Shown here one piece after another: positions 1 through 8,051 of a stretch of 64,000 nucleotides of DNA. Both the position numbers and the translations under genes were made by a program. How positions within the stretch are numbered: the stretch's first letter is position 1; every line of letters starts with the position of its first letter. This DNA comes from Shewanella nanhaiensis (GTDB taxonomy: Bacteria > Pseudomonadota > Gammaproteobacteria > Enterobacterales > Shewanellaceae). The stretch covers positions 186,001 through 250,000 of the forward strand of contig NZ_JAHZST010000004.1 in the NCBI RefSeq assembly GCF_019457885.1, read 5' to 3'. Under the pieces are notes generated by a model, which saw only the letters and a program-made list of their open reading frames with translations, did no database searches and was not told the DNA's origin.

Positions 1-13
1 AGCAGAGAAATCC

Positions 14-1081
14 CTATTGGTAGGAGAGTAAGCTCTCGAGAACAAGCTCAGCCTGTTTAGGAGCTGAGGCTTCGAAGCCATAGTAGTGACCATATTTAGC
101 TCTTAAGGTGTCGGTGATATCTTGACTTGCTGCTTCAAACCACTTGGCACCAAATACCGCATGATTGTTATTTTCCACTGTGGTGAACTTGGCCCAATCG
201 ACTCTGTTCATGGCTCTGTTTGCCGCAAGGTTGAGATCGTTGAGATAGTGCTGCATAAAGTCGAGATCGGCTCGACTACCTATATTGCCATGTCCACCAG
301 AGAGGTACTGCCATTTTTGAGCCGAGACTTTAGCTAAGTTCTGTCTGTAATAGGTAAAGTTTTCCGAGCCGCCAAACCCTAGCCAAGGCAGTTGATCTGG
401 ATTGATAAGATCCGGTGTGTGTATCACTCCTTCATCGACAAGCAGCAGTGCGGCAGAGTCGTCAGTGTGTGCTGCATGTTCAAAGCCGATAAATTTAAGT
501 CGTGTATCTTCAAATTGATAGACACCTTCATTGAAATCGACAGTTTTAGTTGGACGGGGAAGTTGGCTATTGAGTCGGTTCATTTTGTTGGCGGTAGCGT
601 CACTGGCCAAGATGGTGAGCTCCACTTTTTGGCGCTTTGCCTCAGCAAGGAAAACCTCAGCATCACCAATGTGATCTGCATGATTGTGGGAGTAGACTAA
701 GGTAGTGACAGGTTTATCTGTCACCTGTTTTATGGCTGAAAGCAGGGCTTTCCCTGCGCCATAGGCTAGGGGATCTAATACCATAACACCCTTGTCACCG
801 ACAAAGAAAAGACTGTTATAGAAGTGGTTTTGCACCCAGTAAACCCTATCTGTAATGCGCTGAACGAGTGTCTCCCCAGCCATGTTTCGTTCAAATAACT
901 TATCTATTTTTACATCAGCAGAGATATTTATCTGACTGTTTGGCGCTTGATATTTCGCACCTACGGTTGAGGAGTAACCGCCATCAGGTTTGAACTTGAT
1001 GTCGTGAATGTCATGGGCTGATGCTCCAGCAGCGAAGATCTGGGAGGTGATGATTGCAAGTGAGTTTAATGGGTGTTTCAT
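14..1081 (-). CDS. Exported metallo-beta-lactamase-fold hydrolase
   Basis: The 355-residue protein begins with a probable signal peptide (about residues 1-22, ending ASA). It carries the zinc-binding HNHADH signature of the metallo-beta-lactamase fold at residues 132-137, plus later metal-ligand candidates (a GFEHAAHTDDS segment and SGGHG near residue 264). It is therefore a periplasmic or secreted metal-dependent hydrolase. The substrate cannot be read from sequence; lactonases, B3-like lactamases and sulfatase-like enzymes share this fold. The start is supported by an AAGG ribosome site a few bases upstream. It is divergent from a LysR gene 78 bases away, the usual arrangement for a regulator and its target. 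Confidence 0.85.
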   Translation of the reverse strand: MKHPLNSLAIITSQIFAAGASAHDIHDIKFKPDGGYSSTVGAKYQAPNSQINISADVKIDKLFERNMAGETLVQRITDRVYWVQNHFYNSLFFVGDKGVMVLDPLAYGAGKALLSAIKQVTDKPVTTLVYSHNHADHIGDAEVFLAEAKRQKVELTILASDATANKMNRLNSQLPRPTKTVDFNEGVYQFEDTRLKFIGFEHAAHTDDSAALLLVDEGVIHTPDLINPDQLPWLGFGGSENFTYYRQNLAKVSAQKWQYLSGGHGNIGSRADLDFMQHYLNDLNLAANRAMNRVDWAKFTTVENNNHAVFGAKWFEAASQDITDTLRAKYGHYYGFEASAPKQAELVLESLLSYQ

Positions 1082-1159
1082 ATCTTTACCTTGATTACGT
1101 TTTCCTCAGTATGATAAAAACCTAATTAATCCATCAATCTGATAGGTTCGATAATATAT

Positions 1160-2077
1160 ATGGGTGAAACTGATTATTTGGTACTGGATGGTCGTTTACT
1201 AAGGCTGTTTTTAACTGTTTTCGATACAGGCTCAGTCTCTGGCGCTGCCGACAAATTAGATCTTAATCAGTCAACGGTAAGTAACGGCTTGGAAAGACTT
1301 AGGCGGATTATCGGTGAGCCCCTGTTTGTTCGCTCTGGGCGTGGGATCATTCCGACTCAGGAAGCGAGCAGACTCGCGCCTTTAGCCAGAGAGCTACTCG
1401 CTAAGTTTGAGCAGTTTGTTGAGGCTCAGGAGTATCGGGCTGCAGATGAGAGCAGGCCCTTTGTTATTGCCGCTAACGATTATGAACGAGATATATTGCT
1501 GCCTCAGCTACTGGTGAAATTAAGGAAGCTTGCGCCTAATGCGCCCCTTAAGGTATTGACGGCTGGAGCGAAAGAGACGGTATTGGAGCAGCTTAGACAG
1601 GGAGAGATAGATCTGGTGCTGTCGCCGGGTATTGAGGCGAATGTGGACGATTTAAAACAGCAGTGGCTATTTTCAGACTGTGATGCGGTTTTTTACGATC
1701 CAGAGGTGATAAAGGGGCCCATCGATTTAGCCCAGTATGTTGCGCTGCCCCATGCCAGAGTGGTATTCAATTATTCAGGTCGCTCAGAGATAGATGAGGT
1801 GCTAACAGGGCTTAAACTTGAGCGTGAGATAAAGCTTGAGGTGGCAAATTTCTCAGCCCTCTCCTCTATGATGAGAGGGAGTGAGCTTGTCACTACACTT
1901 CCCTCTAGAGTTGGTATTTCACTGCTGGATAAGATGGCTCAGCAAACTCCACCAATCCCACTGAACGACATCAATATCTACCAGTTTTGGCATCAAGCCT
2001 ACACTCACTCGCCTAGACACAGATGGCTAAGGGAGTTAGTCAAAGTGCTTGCCGAAGAGTTGCCAATGCTAAACTAG
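1160..2077 (+). CDS. LysR-family transcriptional regulator
   Basis: The 305-residue protein has an N-terminal winged helix-turn-helix (about residues 8-67, with SGAADKLDLNQSTVSNGLER) and a C-terminal LysR substrate-binding domain. It is divergent from the exported metallo-hydrolase gene, so that gene is its most likely target. LysR proteins usually bind such an intergenic stretch and also control themselves. Its 3' end overlaps the convergent ribokinase gene by 9 bases. The inducer is unknown. The ATG at 1160 has only a weak ribosome site, so the true start could be a little downstream. Confidence 0.88.
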   Translation: MGETDYLVLDGRLLRLFLTVFDTGSVSGAADKLDLNQSTVSNGLERLRRIIGEPLFVRSGRGIIPTQEASRLAPLARELLAKFEQFVEAQEYRAADESRPFVIAANDYERDILLPQLLVKLRKLAPNAPLKVLTAGAKETVLEQLRQGEIDLVLSPGIEANVDDLKQQWLFSDCDAVFYDPEVIKGPIDLAQYVALPHARVVFNYSGRSEIDEVLTGLKLEREIKLEVANFSALSSMMRGSELVTTLPSRVGISLLDKMAQQTPPIPLNDINIYQFWHQAYTHSPRHRWLRELVKVLAEELPMLN

Positions 2078-2977
2078 CTCAGAGCGATAGGGGATGCTGC
2101 GCTGGGCGCCGGGTTTGGTGACGGCGTTGGCCGCTGCTCGGTTGGCAAATTTAACCGCCTCGACTATGGGCTCACCTTCGCTTAAGGCGATAGTAAGGGC
2201 GCCATTAAAAGTATCACCCGCTGCCACGGTATCTACGGCATCAACAGTTGGCGCGGTTACCTGGCCTTTAAACTCATCGCAGCTTAAATAAGCCCCCTGT
2301 TGTCCTAAGGTGATAATCACAATGCTAGGTCCCAGTTGATGCAGCATCTGGGCGGCAAGCTTTGCTGTGGCTATATCACTAACCTCTATGCCAGTAATTG
2401 CCTGCGCTTCGGTTTCGTTAGGGGTGATGATATCAACGGCTTTGAGTATGTCATGACTCAGTGTGGTGGCGGGAGCGGGGTTGAGTATGGTGCGAGTACC
2501 ATGACTTTTCGCCAGATTAAGGGCGTGAGCTACACTTGCTGTCGGCGTCTCTAGCTGGATTAGCAGCCAGTTCGCATCGGTTATCAAAGACTTGTGTTTT
2601 TCCAATGATTGCGGGGTTAAGCTGGCATTTGCTCCCAGTGCAACACCGATAGCATTAGCCCCTTTTTCGCCGAGAAAGATCATGGCGCTGCCAGTTTTCT
2701 CTCCCGCAAGCTTACCGATTCCTTGGGGAGAGATGCCATCTTTTATCCAGCTGGCAGACATCTCATCTGCGATGGCATCACAGCCTAAATGGCAGATAAA
2801 ATCTATCTGGCTTTGGGCTGTCGCTAATCGAGCACAGGCCAGTGCTTGATTGGCACCTTTGCCACCATGCTCAATACGATACTGCTGACTGAGTAAGGTT
2901 TGGCCGGGATTTGGCAGGTAGTCAAATGACATCACGTGATCCACATTAGCACTGCCGATGACGACGATTCTACTCAT
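2069..2977 (-). CDS. rbsK: Ribokinase (PfkB family)
   Basis: Phosphorylates D-ribose to ribose 5-phosphate in the cytoplasm. The 302-residue protein shows both PfkB signatures: GGKGANQA near the N-terminus and DTVAAGDTFNGAL near the C-terminus, the latter with the catalytic Asp. The start at 2977 (protein beginning MSRIVVIGSANVD) is preferred over an in-frame upstream ATG at 3109. It matches the family N-terminus and has an AAGGAAGG ribosome site, whereas the longer form would run through the end of the upstream gene. It lies 16 bases after the nucleoside hydrolase gene, so ribose released by that enzyme can be phosphorylated by its operon partner. Confidence 0.92.
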   Translation of the reverse strand: MSRIVVIGSANVDHVMSFDYLPNPGQTLLSQQYRIEHGGKGANQALACARLATAQSQIDFICHLGCDAIADEMSASWIKDGISPQGIGKLAGEKTGSAMIFLGEKGANAIGVALGANASLTPQSLEKHKSLITDANWLLIQLETPTASVAHALNLAKSHGTRTILNPAPATTLSHDILKAVDIITPNETEAQAITGIEVSDIATAKLAAQMLHQLGPSIVIITLGQQGAYLSCDEFKGQVTAPTVDAVDTVAAGDTFNGALTIALSEGEPIVEAVKFANRAAANAVTKPGAQRSIPYRSELV

Positions 2978-2993
2978 CTGTTTGCCTTCCTTA

Positions 2994-3932
2994 TTAGTGA
3001 GAGTAGGTTTCGAGGCTTTGTGCCAAGAGATCAATAAAGCCTGCTCTATCGATATCGAAGAGTACGTTGGTATTGGGTTGGTTGCCCGTAAGTCCATATC
3101 GGTCAACAACAGTCATCCCTTGGGTGTGCTCGCCTTTGGTCTCAATGCCGACCCAAGCTTGCTGTGCAGTGAAAAGCTCAGGTTGGAGTAACCAGGCGAT
3201 AGTGCAGGGATCATGAAGTGGCGCGCCTGTGAAGCCCCATTTAGGATCTCTGTGGTAGAGAATGAAAAAATCCAGTAGATCGGCGACGCACTGGGCTATT
3301 GGGTTTTCGATGGCTCGGATCCGAGCGATATCTTCATCCATCACCTGAGCTTGGTGGGTGACATCTAGGCCGCACATGGTAATAGGGATCCCCGCTTTAA
3401 ACACCATATCCGCAGCTTCGGGATCAACAAAAATATTAAACTCAGCGGCTGGAGTCCAGTTTCCCACACCCGCAGCGCCGCCCATTAAAACTATCTGCTC
3501 TATATTTGAGTGTAGCTCTGGATGCGTTGCCAATAACAGCGCGATATTGGTCAGTGGCCCGGTAGGCACTAAAGTGACAGGTGCTGGGCTCTCCTTAATT
3601 TTTAACGCCATTAACTCAACAGCTGTCATCGCTTGTGGAGCAAAGCTAGGATCAGGTAGGACTGGGCCGTCTAGCCCGGTTTCTCCATGAACATTGTCGG
3701 CAATAATAAGCTCACGAGCCAAAGGTTTAACTGCGCCACCGGCAACAGGAATATCACTACGGCCTAAAAGGGTGAGAATTCTGAGAGCGTTATTGAGTGT
3801 TTTGTCTGGCGTTTGGTTTCCCGCGCTAGTTGTCACGGCAAGTGGCGAAAAAGCGTTGCTGCTTAGGGCAAGAATGATGGCGATAGCATCGTCATGGCCG
3901 GGGTCACAATCAAGAATAATCGGGCGTGTCAT
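2994..3932 (-). CDS. Inosine-uridine preferring nucleoside hydrolase
   Basis: The 312-residue protein starts with the calcium-binding signature of this family, DCDPGHDDA (about residues 8-16), where the Asp cluster binds the metal and ribose. Family members split the N-glycosidic bond of ribonucleosides into base and ribose. Length is normal (Rih enzymes are 304-313 residues). It is the first gene of a two-gene operon with ribokinase and is divergent from adenosine deaminase, giving a compact nucleoside salvage locus: deaminate adenosine to inosine, hydrolyse inosine, phosphorylate the ribose. Substrate preference among RihA, RihB and RihC types cannot be decided here. Confidence 0.92.
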   Translation of the reverse strand: MTRPIILDCDPGHDDAIAIILALSSNAFSPLAVTTSAGNQTPDKTLNNALRILTLLGRSDIPVAGGAVKPLARELIIADNVHGETGLDGPVLPDPSFAPQAMTAVELMALKIKESPAPVTLVPTGPLTNIALLLATHPELHSNIEQIVLMGGAAGVGNWTPAAEFNIFVDPEAADMVFKAGIPITMCGLDVTHQAQVMDEDIARIRAIENPIAQCVADLLDFFILYHRDPKWGFTGAPLHDPCTIAWLLQPELFTAQQAWVGIETKGEHTQGMTVVDRYGLTGNQPNTNVLFDIDRAGFIDLLAQSLETYSH

Positions 3933-4110
3933 TGTTAGATTCCATTAACAGGTAGGCTGGCAGATTAGCATGAATGTTTCTCCCTGCGAGTATGCCTGAT
4001 GGGATAAATGTGAGTTCGCGCGTTAATGAGTTCGTAGCTTAAGTTATCGGCCTGTGTACTGATTGCAGAAAGTGGGCACAGATGTTAATCTTTGCCTCCA
4101 CAAAACTTAA

Positions 4111-4178
4111 GCTTCGTATAATCCCAATGATATGGTTTGGGAGTTTCTACCAAGAGCCTTAAATTCTTGATTATGAAG
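4111..4178 (+). promoter_or_regulatory. Adenine-sensing purine riboswitch aptamer
   Basis: The stretch has all parts of the purine aptamer. P1 is CTTCGTA (4112-4118) pairing with TATGAAG (4172-4178). P2 has loop TGATATGG, and P3 has arms CAAGAG/TTCTTG with loop CCTTAAA. Junction sequences TATAATC and GTTTCTAC match the purine consensus. The base at the specificity position (4171, equivalent to position 74) is T, which marks the adenine-binding subclass; guanine aptamers have C. From memory it is nearly identical to the Vibrio vulnificus add riboswitch. It lies upstream of adenosine deaminase and should turn on translation when adenine binds. Confidence 0.95.
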
Positions 4179-4334
4179 TCTGTAGCTTTATATACCCAAA
4201 CGACCTGAAGATGTTCGTTTAAGAGGCCTTGCGCAGTTCGAAGCGCTTTGGCGAAGGAGTGTTGACTCCTTTGTATGATTGCGCCTCTTTGGCATTTTCA
4301 GACCGGTACTATCCAATAAAGGTAGAGACTTATG
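4175..4334 (+). promoter_or_regulatory. Riboswitch expression platform sequestering the add start
   Basis: The 5' arm GAAGTCT (4175-4181) overlaps the 3' strand of P1 and can pair with AGACTT (4326-4331). CTTTAT (4186-4191) can pair with ATAAAG (4316-4321). Together they would bury the AAAGG ribosome site and sit against the ATG at 4332. This is the off-state hairpin known from the V. vulnificus add switch. Here the two arms lie about 125 bases apart instead of roughly 10, because a separately folding segment is placed in the loop. Confidence 0.75.
4198..4289 (+). repeat. Structured segment inserted in the riboswitch expression platform
   Basis: Four perfect inverted pairs are visible: AAACGA/TCGTTT (4198-4203 with 4215-4220), AAGAGGC/GCCTCTT (4221-4227 with 4283-4289), GCGC/GCGC (4231-4234 with 4243-4246) and AAGGAGT/ACTCCTT (4254-4260 with 4265-4271). 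The second pair encloses the last two, giving a three-way junction. The layout suggests a small mobile intergenic repeat that landed in the hairpin loop, but no second copy was found in this window. Confidence 0.6.
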
Positions 4335-5327
4335 AATTATCAAGCATTACCCAAGATCGATCTACATTGCCACTTAGATGGCAGCGTTCGCCCTCAAACT
4401 ATCATCGACCTTGCTAATCAGCAAAATGTGACCATCCCAAGTCAGGATATTAATGAGATAAGCTCATTGATGATCGCCCCTGAGACCTGTCAAAATCTTG
4501 AAGAGTATCTGATGCGTTTCGAGCTGCCTCTCTCTGTGATGCAGACTGAGGAGGGGATTGAGCGGATCTCTTTTGAGTTGTTTGAAGATGCGGCCAAAGA
4601 GAATGTGAAATATTTCGAGGTGCGTTTTGGGCCTCAACTTCACCAGTTACAGGGGCTGAGTTTCGATCAGATCATCAGTAGTGCCGTTAAAGGGATGCAG
4701 CGCGCCGAAGCCATCTACGACATTAAAGGCAACTATATCCTCTCTATTCTGAGAACCATGGATAAGGGCAATATCAATGACGTTATCGATGCTGGCGCCG
4801 CTTACCTCAATAAGGGCGTAGTGGCTTTCGATTTGGCGGGGGCCGAGCTTCCTGGTTTCTGCCATGAGTTTATCCCATATGTGAATTATGCGATTGAAAA
4901 AGGTTACCGCATCACGATCCACGCTGGCGAGCAAGGTGTGGGTCAGAACGTATTTGATGCTGTATCTTTGCTAGGCGCTGAGCGTGTAGGCCATGGCATC
5001 CATATAAAAGGGCATCAAGGCGCCTATGATTTAGTTAAAGAGAAATCTGTCGCACTGGAGACCTGTCCAAGCAGTAATATTCAAACTAAAGCGGTCGATG
5101 TGCTAAGTAATCATCCGATAAAAGCCTTCTACCAAGGTGGCGTGCTTATTACTATTAACACTGATAATCGTACGGTTTCAAATACGACGATGACCGATGA
5201 AGTGCGTAAGGTGATGGAGGAGTTTAACCTAAGTCGTGAAGATTACTTCGCTATCTACAGGGTGAGTGTTGAGCAATCATTTGCATCAGATGAGGTTAAG
5301 CAAGAACTGCTTAAGTTAGCTGAGTAA
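4332..5327 (+). CDS. add: Adenosine deaminase
   Basis: Converts adenosine and deoxyadenosine to inosine and deoxyinosine in the cytoplasm. The 331-residue protein has the zinc site HCHLDGS (residues 12-18), the catalytic HAGE motif near residue 197, and the NTDNR stretch carrying the zinc-ligand Asp near residue 277. Length matches bacterial Add proteins. The ATG at 4332 follows a ribosome site that is part of the riboswitch hairpin, so expression is probably controlled by adenine at translation. It is divergent from nucleoside hydrolase and ribokinase, which would use the inosine produced. Confidence 0.96.
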   Translation: MNYQALPKIDLHCHLDGSVRPQTIIDLANQQNVTIPSQDINEISSLMIAPETCQNLEEYLMRFELPLSVMQTEEGIERISFELFEDAAKENVKYFEVRFGPQLHQLQGLSFDQIISSAVKGMQRAEAIYDIKGNYILSILRTMDKGNINDVIDAGAAYLNKGVVAFDLAGAELPGFCHEFIPYVNYAIEKGYRITIHAGEQGVGQNVFDAVSLLGAERVGHGIHIKGHQGAYDLVKEKSVALETCPSSNIQTKAVDVLSNHPIKAFYQGGVLITINTDNRTVSNTTMTDEVRKVMEEFNLSREDYFAIYRVSVEQSFASDEVKQELLKLAE

Positions 5328-5352
5328 TACTTTAAGTTGTCACTTCCCTACA

Positions 5353-5381
5353 CCTAAGACAATTACCTTGATTGTCTTAGG
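5353..5381. terminator. Bidirectional hairpin between add and a LysR gene
   Basis: CCTAAGACAAT (5353-5363) and ATTGTCTTAGG (5371-5381) form a perfect 11-bp stem with a 7-base loop between two convergent genes. A strong U-tract is missing on the plus side, so termination efficiency is uncertain. Confidence 0.6.
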
Positions 5382-6273
5382 TTGTATATTTATCTGCTGT
5401 TTGCTGTAAAAAATACTCAATAAATGTATTTACAACAGGCCTTTTGAACTTTTTGCTTGGGTATATTAACCAACCTGTTGCCTGCTTAAGTTGATAATCA
5501 GGCAATATTTGGACAAGCTCTCCAGACTTTATCTCATCTTCAATCAGAAACTCTGGCAGTAAAGCTATCCCCACATTATCTAGTACCAAATCTTTGATCA
5601 AGTTGCTGTTGTTTATCTCTGTTCGGGCAATAAATTTGTGGGTGTAGGCTTTGTTGTTTCTGCTGAGTTGCCACCGGTTCGCAGTAAATGCATTTGAGTT
5701 TGCTAAGCAGTTATGCTGTTTTAGATCTTCATGACTTTCAATTGGCCCATGAAGGGCGTAATAACTTTTACTGCAAACAATGTAGTGGTTAAAATTACGA
5801 AATGCTTTGGCTATCAGGGAGGAGCTTTTCATCTCCCTCTGTATGCGTATCGCTAGGTCATAATTATTCTCTATGAGATCTGTGACCGCATCATGCAGAT
5901 TAATCGAAACCGATATTTGGGGGAATCGCTTTTGGAATCCCGCGATGATCTGCGGAAAATCTGTAAGACCATATGAGGTTGGTGCTGTAATTCTCAACTC
6001 GCCTTTTAGCTCTGTGGAGAGTTGGGAAAAATGCTCATGTAGATCATTTATCTGATTAATGATGCTATTACATGACTCATAATACTCAATGCCGCTCTGG
6101 GTCAGGATTAGCTTTCGGGTTGTCCTGTTGAGTAGTCGCGTTCCTAAACTCTCCTCAAGTTCCGATATTATCTTACTGACTGCGGCTGGCGTGATATTGA
6201 GTTCATCGGCCGCGTGAGCCATGACGCCCTTTTCCACAACCTTACAAAAGACACTCATTGTTTTTAATTTCAT
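5377..6273 (-). CDS. LysR-family transcriptional regulator downstream of narK
   Basis: A 298-residue regulator of the CrgA/AaeR-like LysR type. The helix-turn-helix is near residues 1-60 (AADELNITPAAVSKIISELE, then a LLNRTTRKL wing), followed by an effector-binding domain. It starts only 6 bases after the stop of the narK-like gene on the same strand, so the two are almost certainly co-transcribed. That suggests a role in controlling the transporter or nitrogen-oxyanion use. Shadow frames on the opposite strand show no coding support. Confidence 0.87.
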   Translation of the reverse strand: MKLKTMSVFCKVVEKGVMAHAADELNITPAAVSKIISELEESLGTRLLNRTTRKLILTQSGIEYYESCNSIINQINDLHEHFSQLSTELKGELRITAPTSYGLTDFPQIIAGFQKRFPQISVSINLHDAVTDLIENNYDLAIRIQREMKSSSLIAKAFRNFNHYIVCSKSYYALHGPIESHEDLKQHNCLANSNAFTANRWQLSRNNKAYTHKFIARTEINNSNLIKDLVLDNVGIALLPEFLIEDEIKSGELVQILPDYQLKQATGWLIYPSKKFKRPVVNTFIEYFLQQTADKYTT

Positions 6274-6279
6274 GGGATC

Positions 6280-7746
6280 CTAAGTGACATCAATTAAGTC
6301 GGTTGTTGTTTCGGTTGCACTCTCTTCTGCTGTTTTACCTTCGAGATTGTCCATAAACAGTAAGAAGATAAACCCAATCGCGGCGGTTAGGGCGATAATT
6401 AAAAAGAAGCTTGAGTAGTCAACAAATGATAGGAGAACGAGGTAGCAAACTGCTCCCACGTTACCGTATGCACCTGTCATCCCTGCTATCTGCCCCGTTA
6501 GTCGCTTTTTGATTAAAGGGACGGCGGCAAAAACAGCTCCTTCGCCTGATTGAACGAAAAAAGAGCAGGTCATGGCGACTATAATTGCTAGGCCAACTGA
6601 CCATTGACTGTTCATCAGCCCCATCAATAAATAACCCATTGTGAGTCCGGCTGTCAGTATAAGTAAAACGGGCTTACGACCAAATTTATCCGATAGCCAT
6701 CCACCTCCAGGGCGGGACATGAGGTTCATAAAGGCATAACTGGAAGCGACTAACCCTGCCGCGGCTGGGCTTAGCTCAAAAACTTCCAAAAAGAAGAGTG
6801 GCAGCATAGAGACTACCGCTAACTCAGAGCCGAAAGTGGCAAAATACAGTACATTTAATACAGCCACTTGCTTGAATTGATATCGGTGGCAATGAGGTAC
6901 AGGCTTTTGAAAAATATGCCTATTGACGCGCCATGCCTGAAAACAATCCAAAGCATAGATAGCGATGAGGCTGAGATAAAGAGTGTAGCTGATTGACGGG
7001 TTGAACATATTCACTCCGGCAGGAGATAGTTTCCATACCAGTAGTGCAAGTGCCCCATAAAGAGGGATTTTCATCAGTAGTAATAGGAAAAAATCACTCT
7101 TACTGGTGACCTCTAATGCGCCTGATACCTTACTTTTTTCATACTCTTTGCCCTGCGGAGTGTCTCGGATACTTTGGTAGAAGATAACTGAGTAAGATAG
7201 GCATATTATGCCTGTTAACCCAATGGCATAACGCCAGCCATTTTCATCGAAAAGTAGGGTTAATGCCGGTAGGGAGAAAGCCGCCGCTGCTGAGCCGAAA
7301 TTTCCCCAACCGCCATAAATGCCTTCAGCAATGCCAAGCTCATCTTCATCAAACCACTCACTCACAAGGCGTATGCCTATGACAAAACCAGCACCGATAA
7401 AACCCAGTAAAAATCTGGTAATGGCTGCTTGTTGAAAATTTTCGGCTAGAGCAAACATGAAGCAGGGAATGGCGCAGATAGCGAGGAGTCCGCTATACAT
7501 CAATCTAGGGCCATATTTGTCGGTTAACATACCGATAAGGATCCTAGCTGGGATAGTCAAAGTAACGTTGAGTATTAATAAGGTTTTTACTTCATCTTTT
7601 GTTAAGTTGAGTGTGGCAGCGATAGATTGCAGCATGGGAGCAAAATTAAACCAAACCATAAATGTAATAAAAAATGCTATCCAGCTTAAGTGCAGAGTCT
7701 TCATCTTTCCTGAGAAGGAAAAAATATTAAATCGTTCGTTTTTCAT
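6280..7746 (-). CDS. NarK/NasA-type nitrate-nitrite MFS transporter
   Basis: A 488-residue, highly hydrophobic protein with about 12 membrane segments. The N-terminal region (FSGKMKTLHLSW, then FFITFMVWFNFAPM) is characteristic of the NarK/nitrate porter family, and GGWGNFGSA resembles the nitrate signature glycine-rich motif. The start at 7746 is chosen because it has a GGAG site 6 bases upstream; an in-frame ATG at 7776 lacks one. It presumably brings nitrate in or exchanges it for nitrite across the inner membrane. A nitrate-reductase-like enzyme lies 14-18 kb away on the same strand. Which anion it carries cannot be told from sequence. Confidence 0.85.
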   Translation of the reverse strand: MKNERFNIFSFSGKMKTLHLSWIAFFITFMVWFNFAPMLQSIAATLNLTKDEVKTLLILNVTLTIPARILIGMLTDKYGPRLMYSGLLAICAIPCFMFALAENFQQAAITRFLLGFIGAGFVIGIRLVSEWFDEDELGIAEGIYGGWGNFGSAAAAFSLPALTLLFDENGWRYAIGLTGIICLSYSVIFYQSIRDTPQGKEYEKSKVSGALEVTSKSDFFLLLLMKIPLYGALALLVWKLSPAGVNMFNPSISYTLYLSLIAIYALDCFQAWRVNRHIFQKPVPHCHRYQFKQVAVLNVLYFATFGSELAVVSMLPLFFLEVFELSPAAAGLVASSYAFMNLMSRPGGGWLSDKFGRKPVLLILTAGLTMGYLLMGLMNSQWSVGLAIIVAMTCSFFVQSGEGAVFAAVPLIKKRLTGQIAGMTGAYGNVGAVCYLVLLSFVDYSSFFLIIALTAAIGFIFLLFMDNLEGKTAEESATETTTDLIDVT

Positions 7747-8051
7747 AGCTTCTCCATTGCCATCATTAATGCTCAAAATAGCGGCACATTTAATTCCAAC
7801 TCTTTAACAAGAGATATCCATATATGGTTCAAAACGGTGAGTCGAATTATACGTTGGCGAAAAAATCTTATGTTTGAAAAAATCTAATAGATACTGCTCA
7901 AAAAAATCATTTACCAAAAAATCAAAATTTTTATAGGTTTACAGTCAGAGATTTATCATGAAGAACAATTTGCATTGTTGTGTATTTACTTTCTTTTCAA
8001 ATAAAACATTGAAATTTAATCGTTATAAAGAAGATATAGGAGATAAAAATT

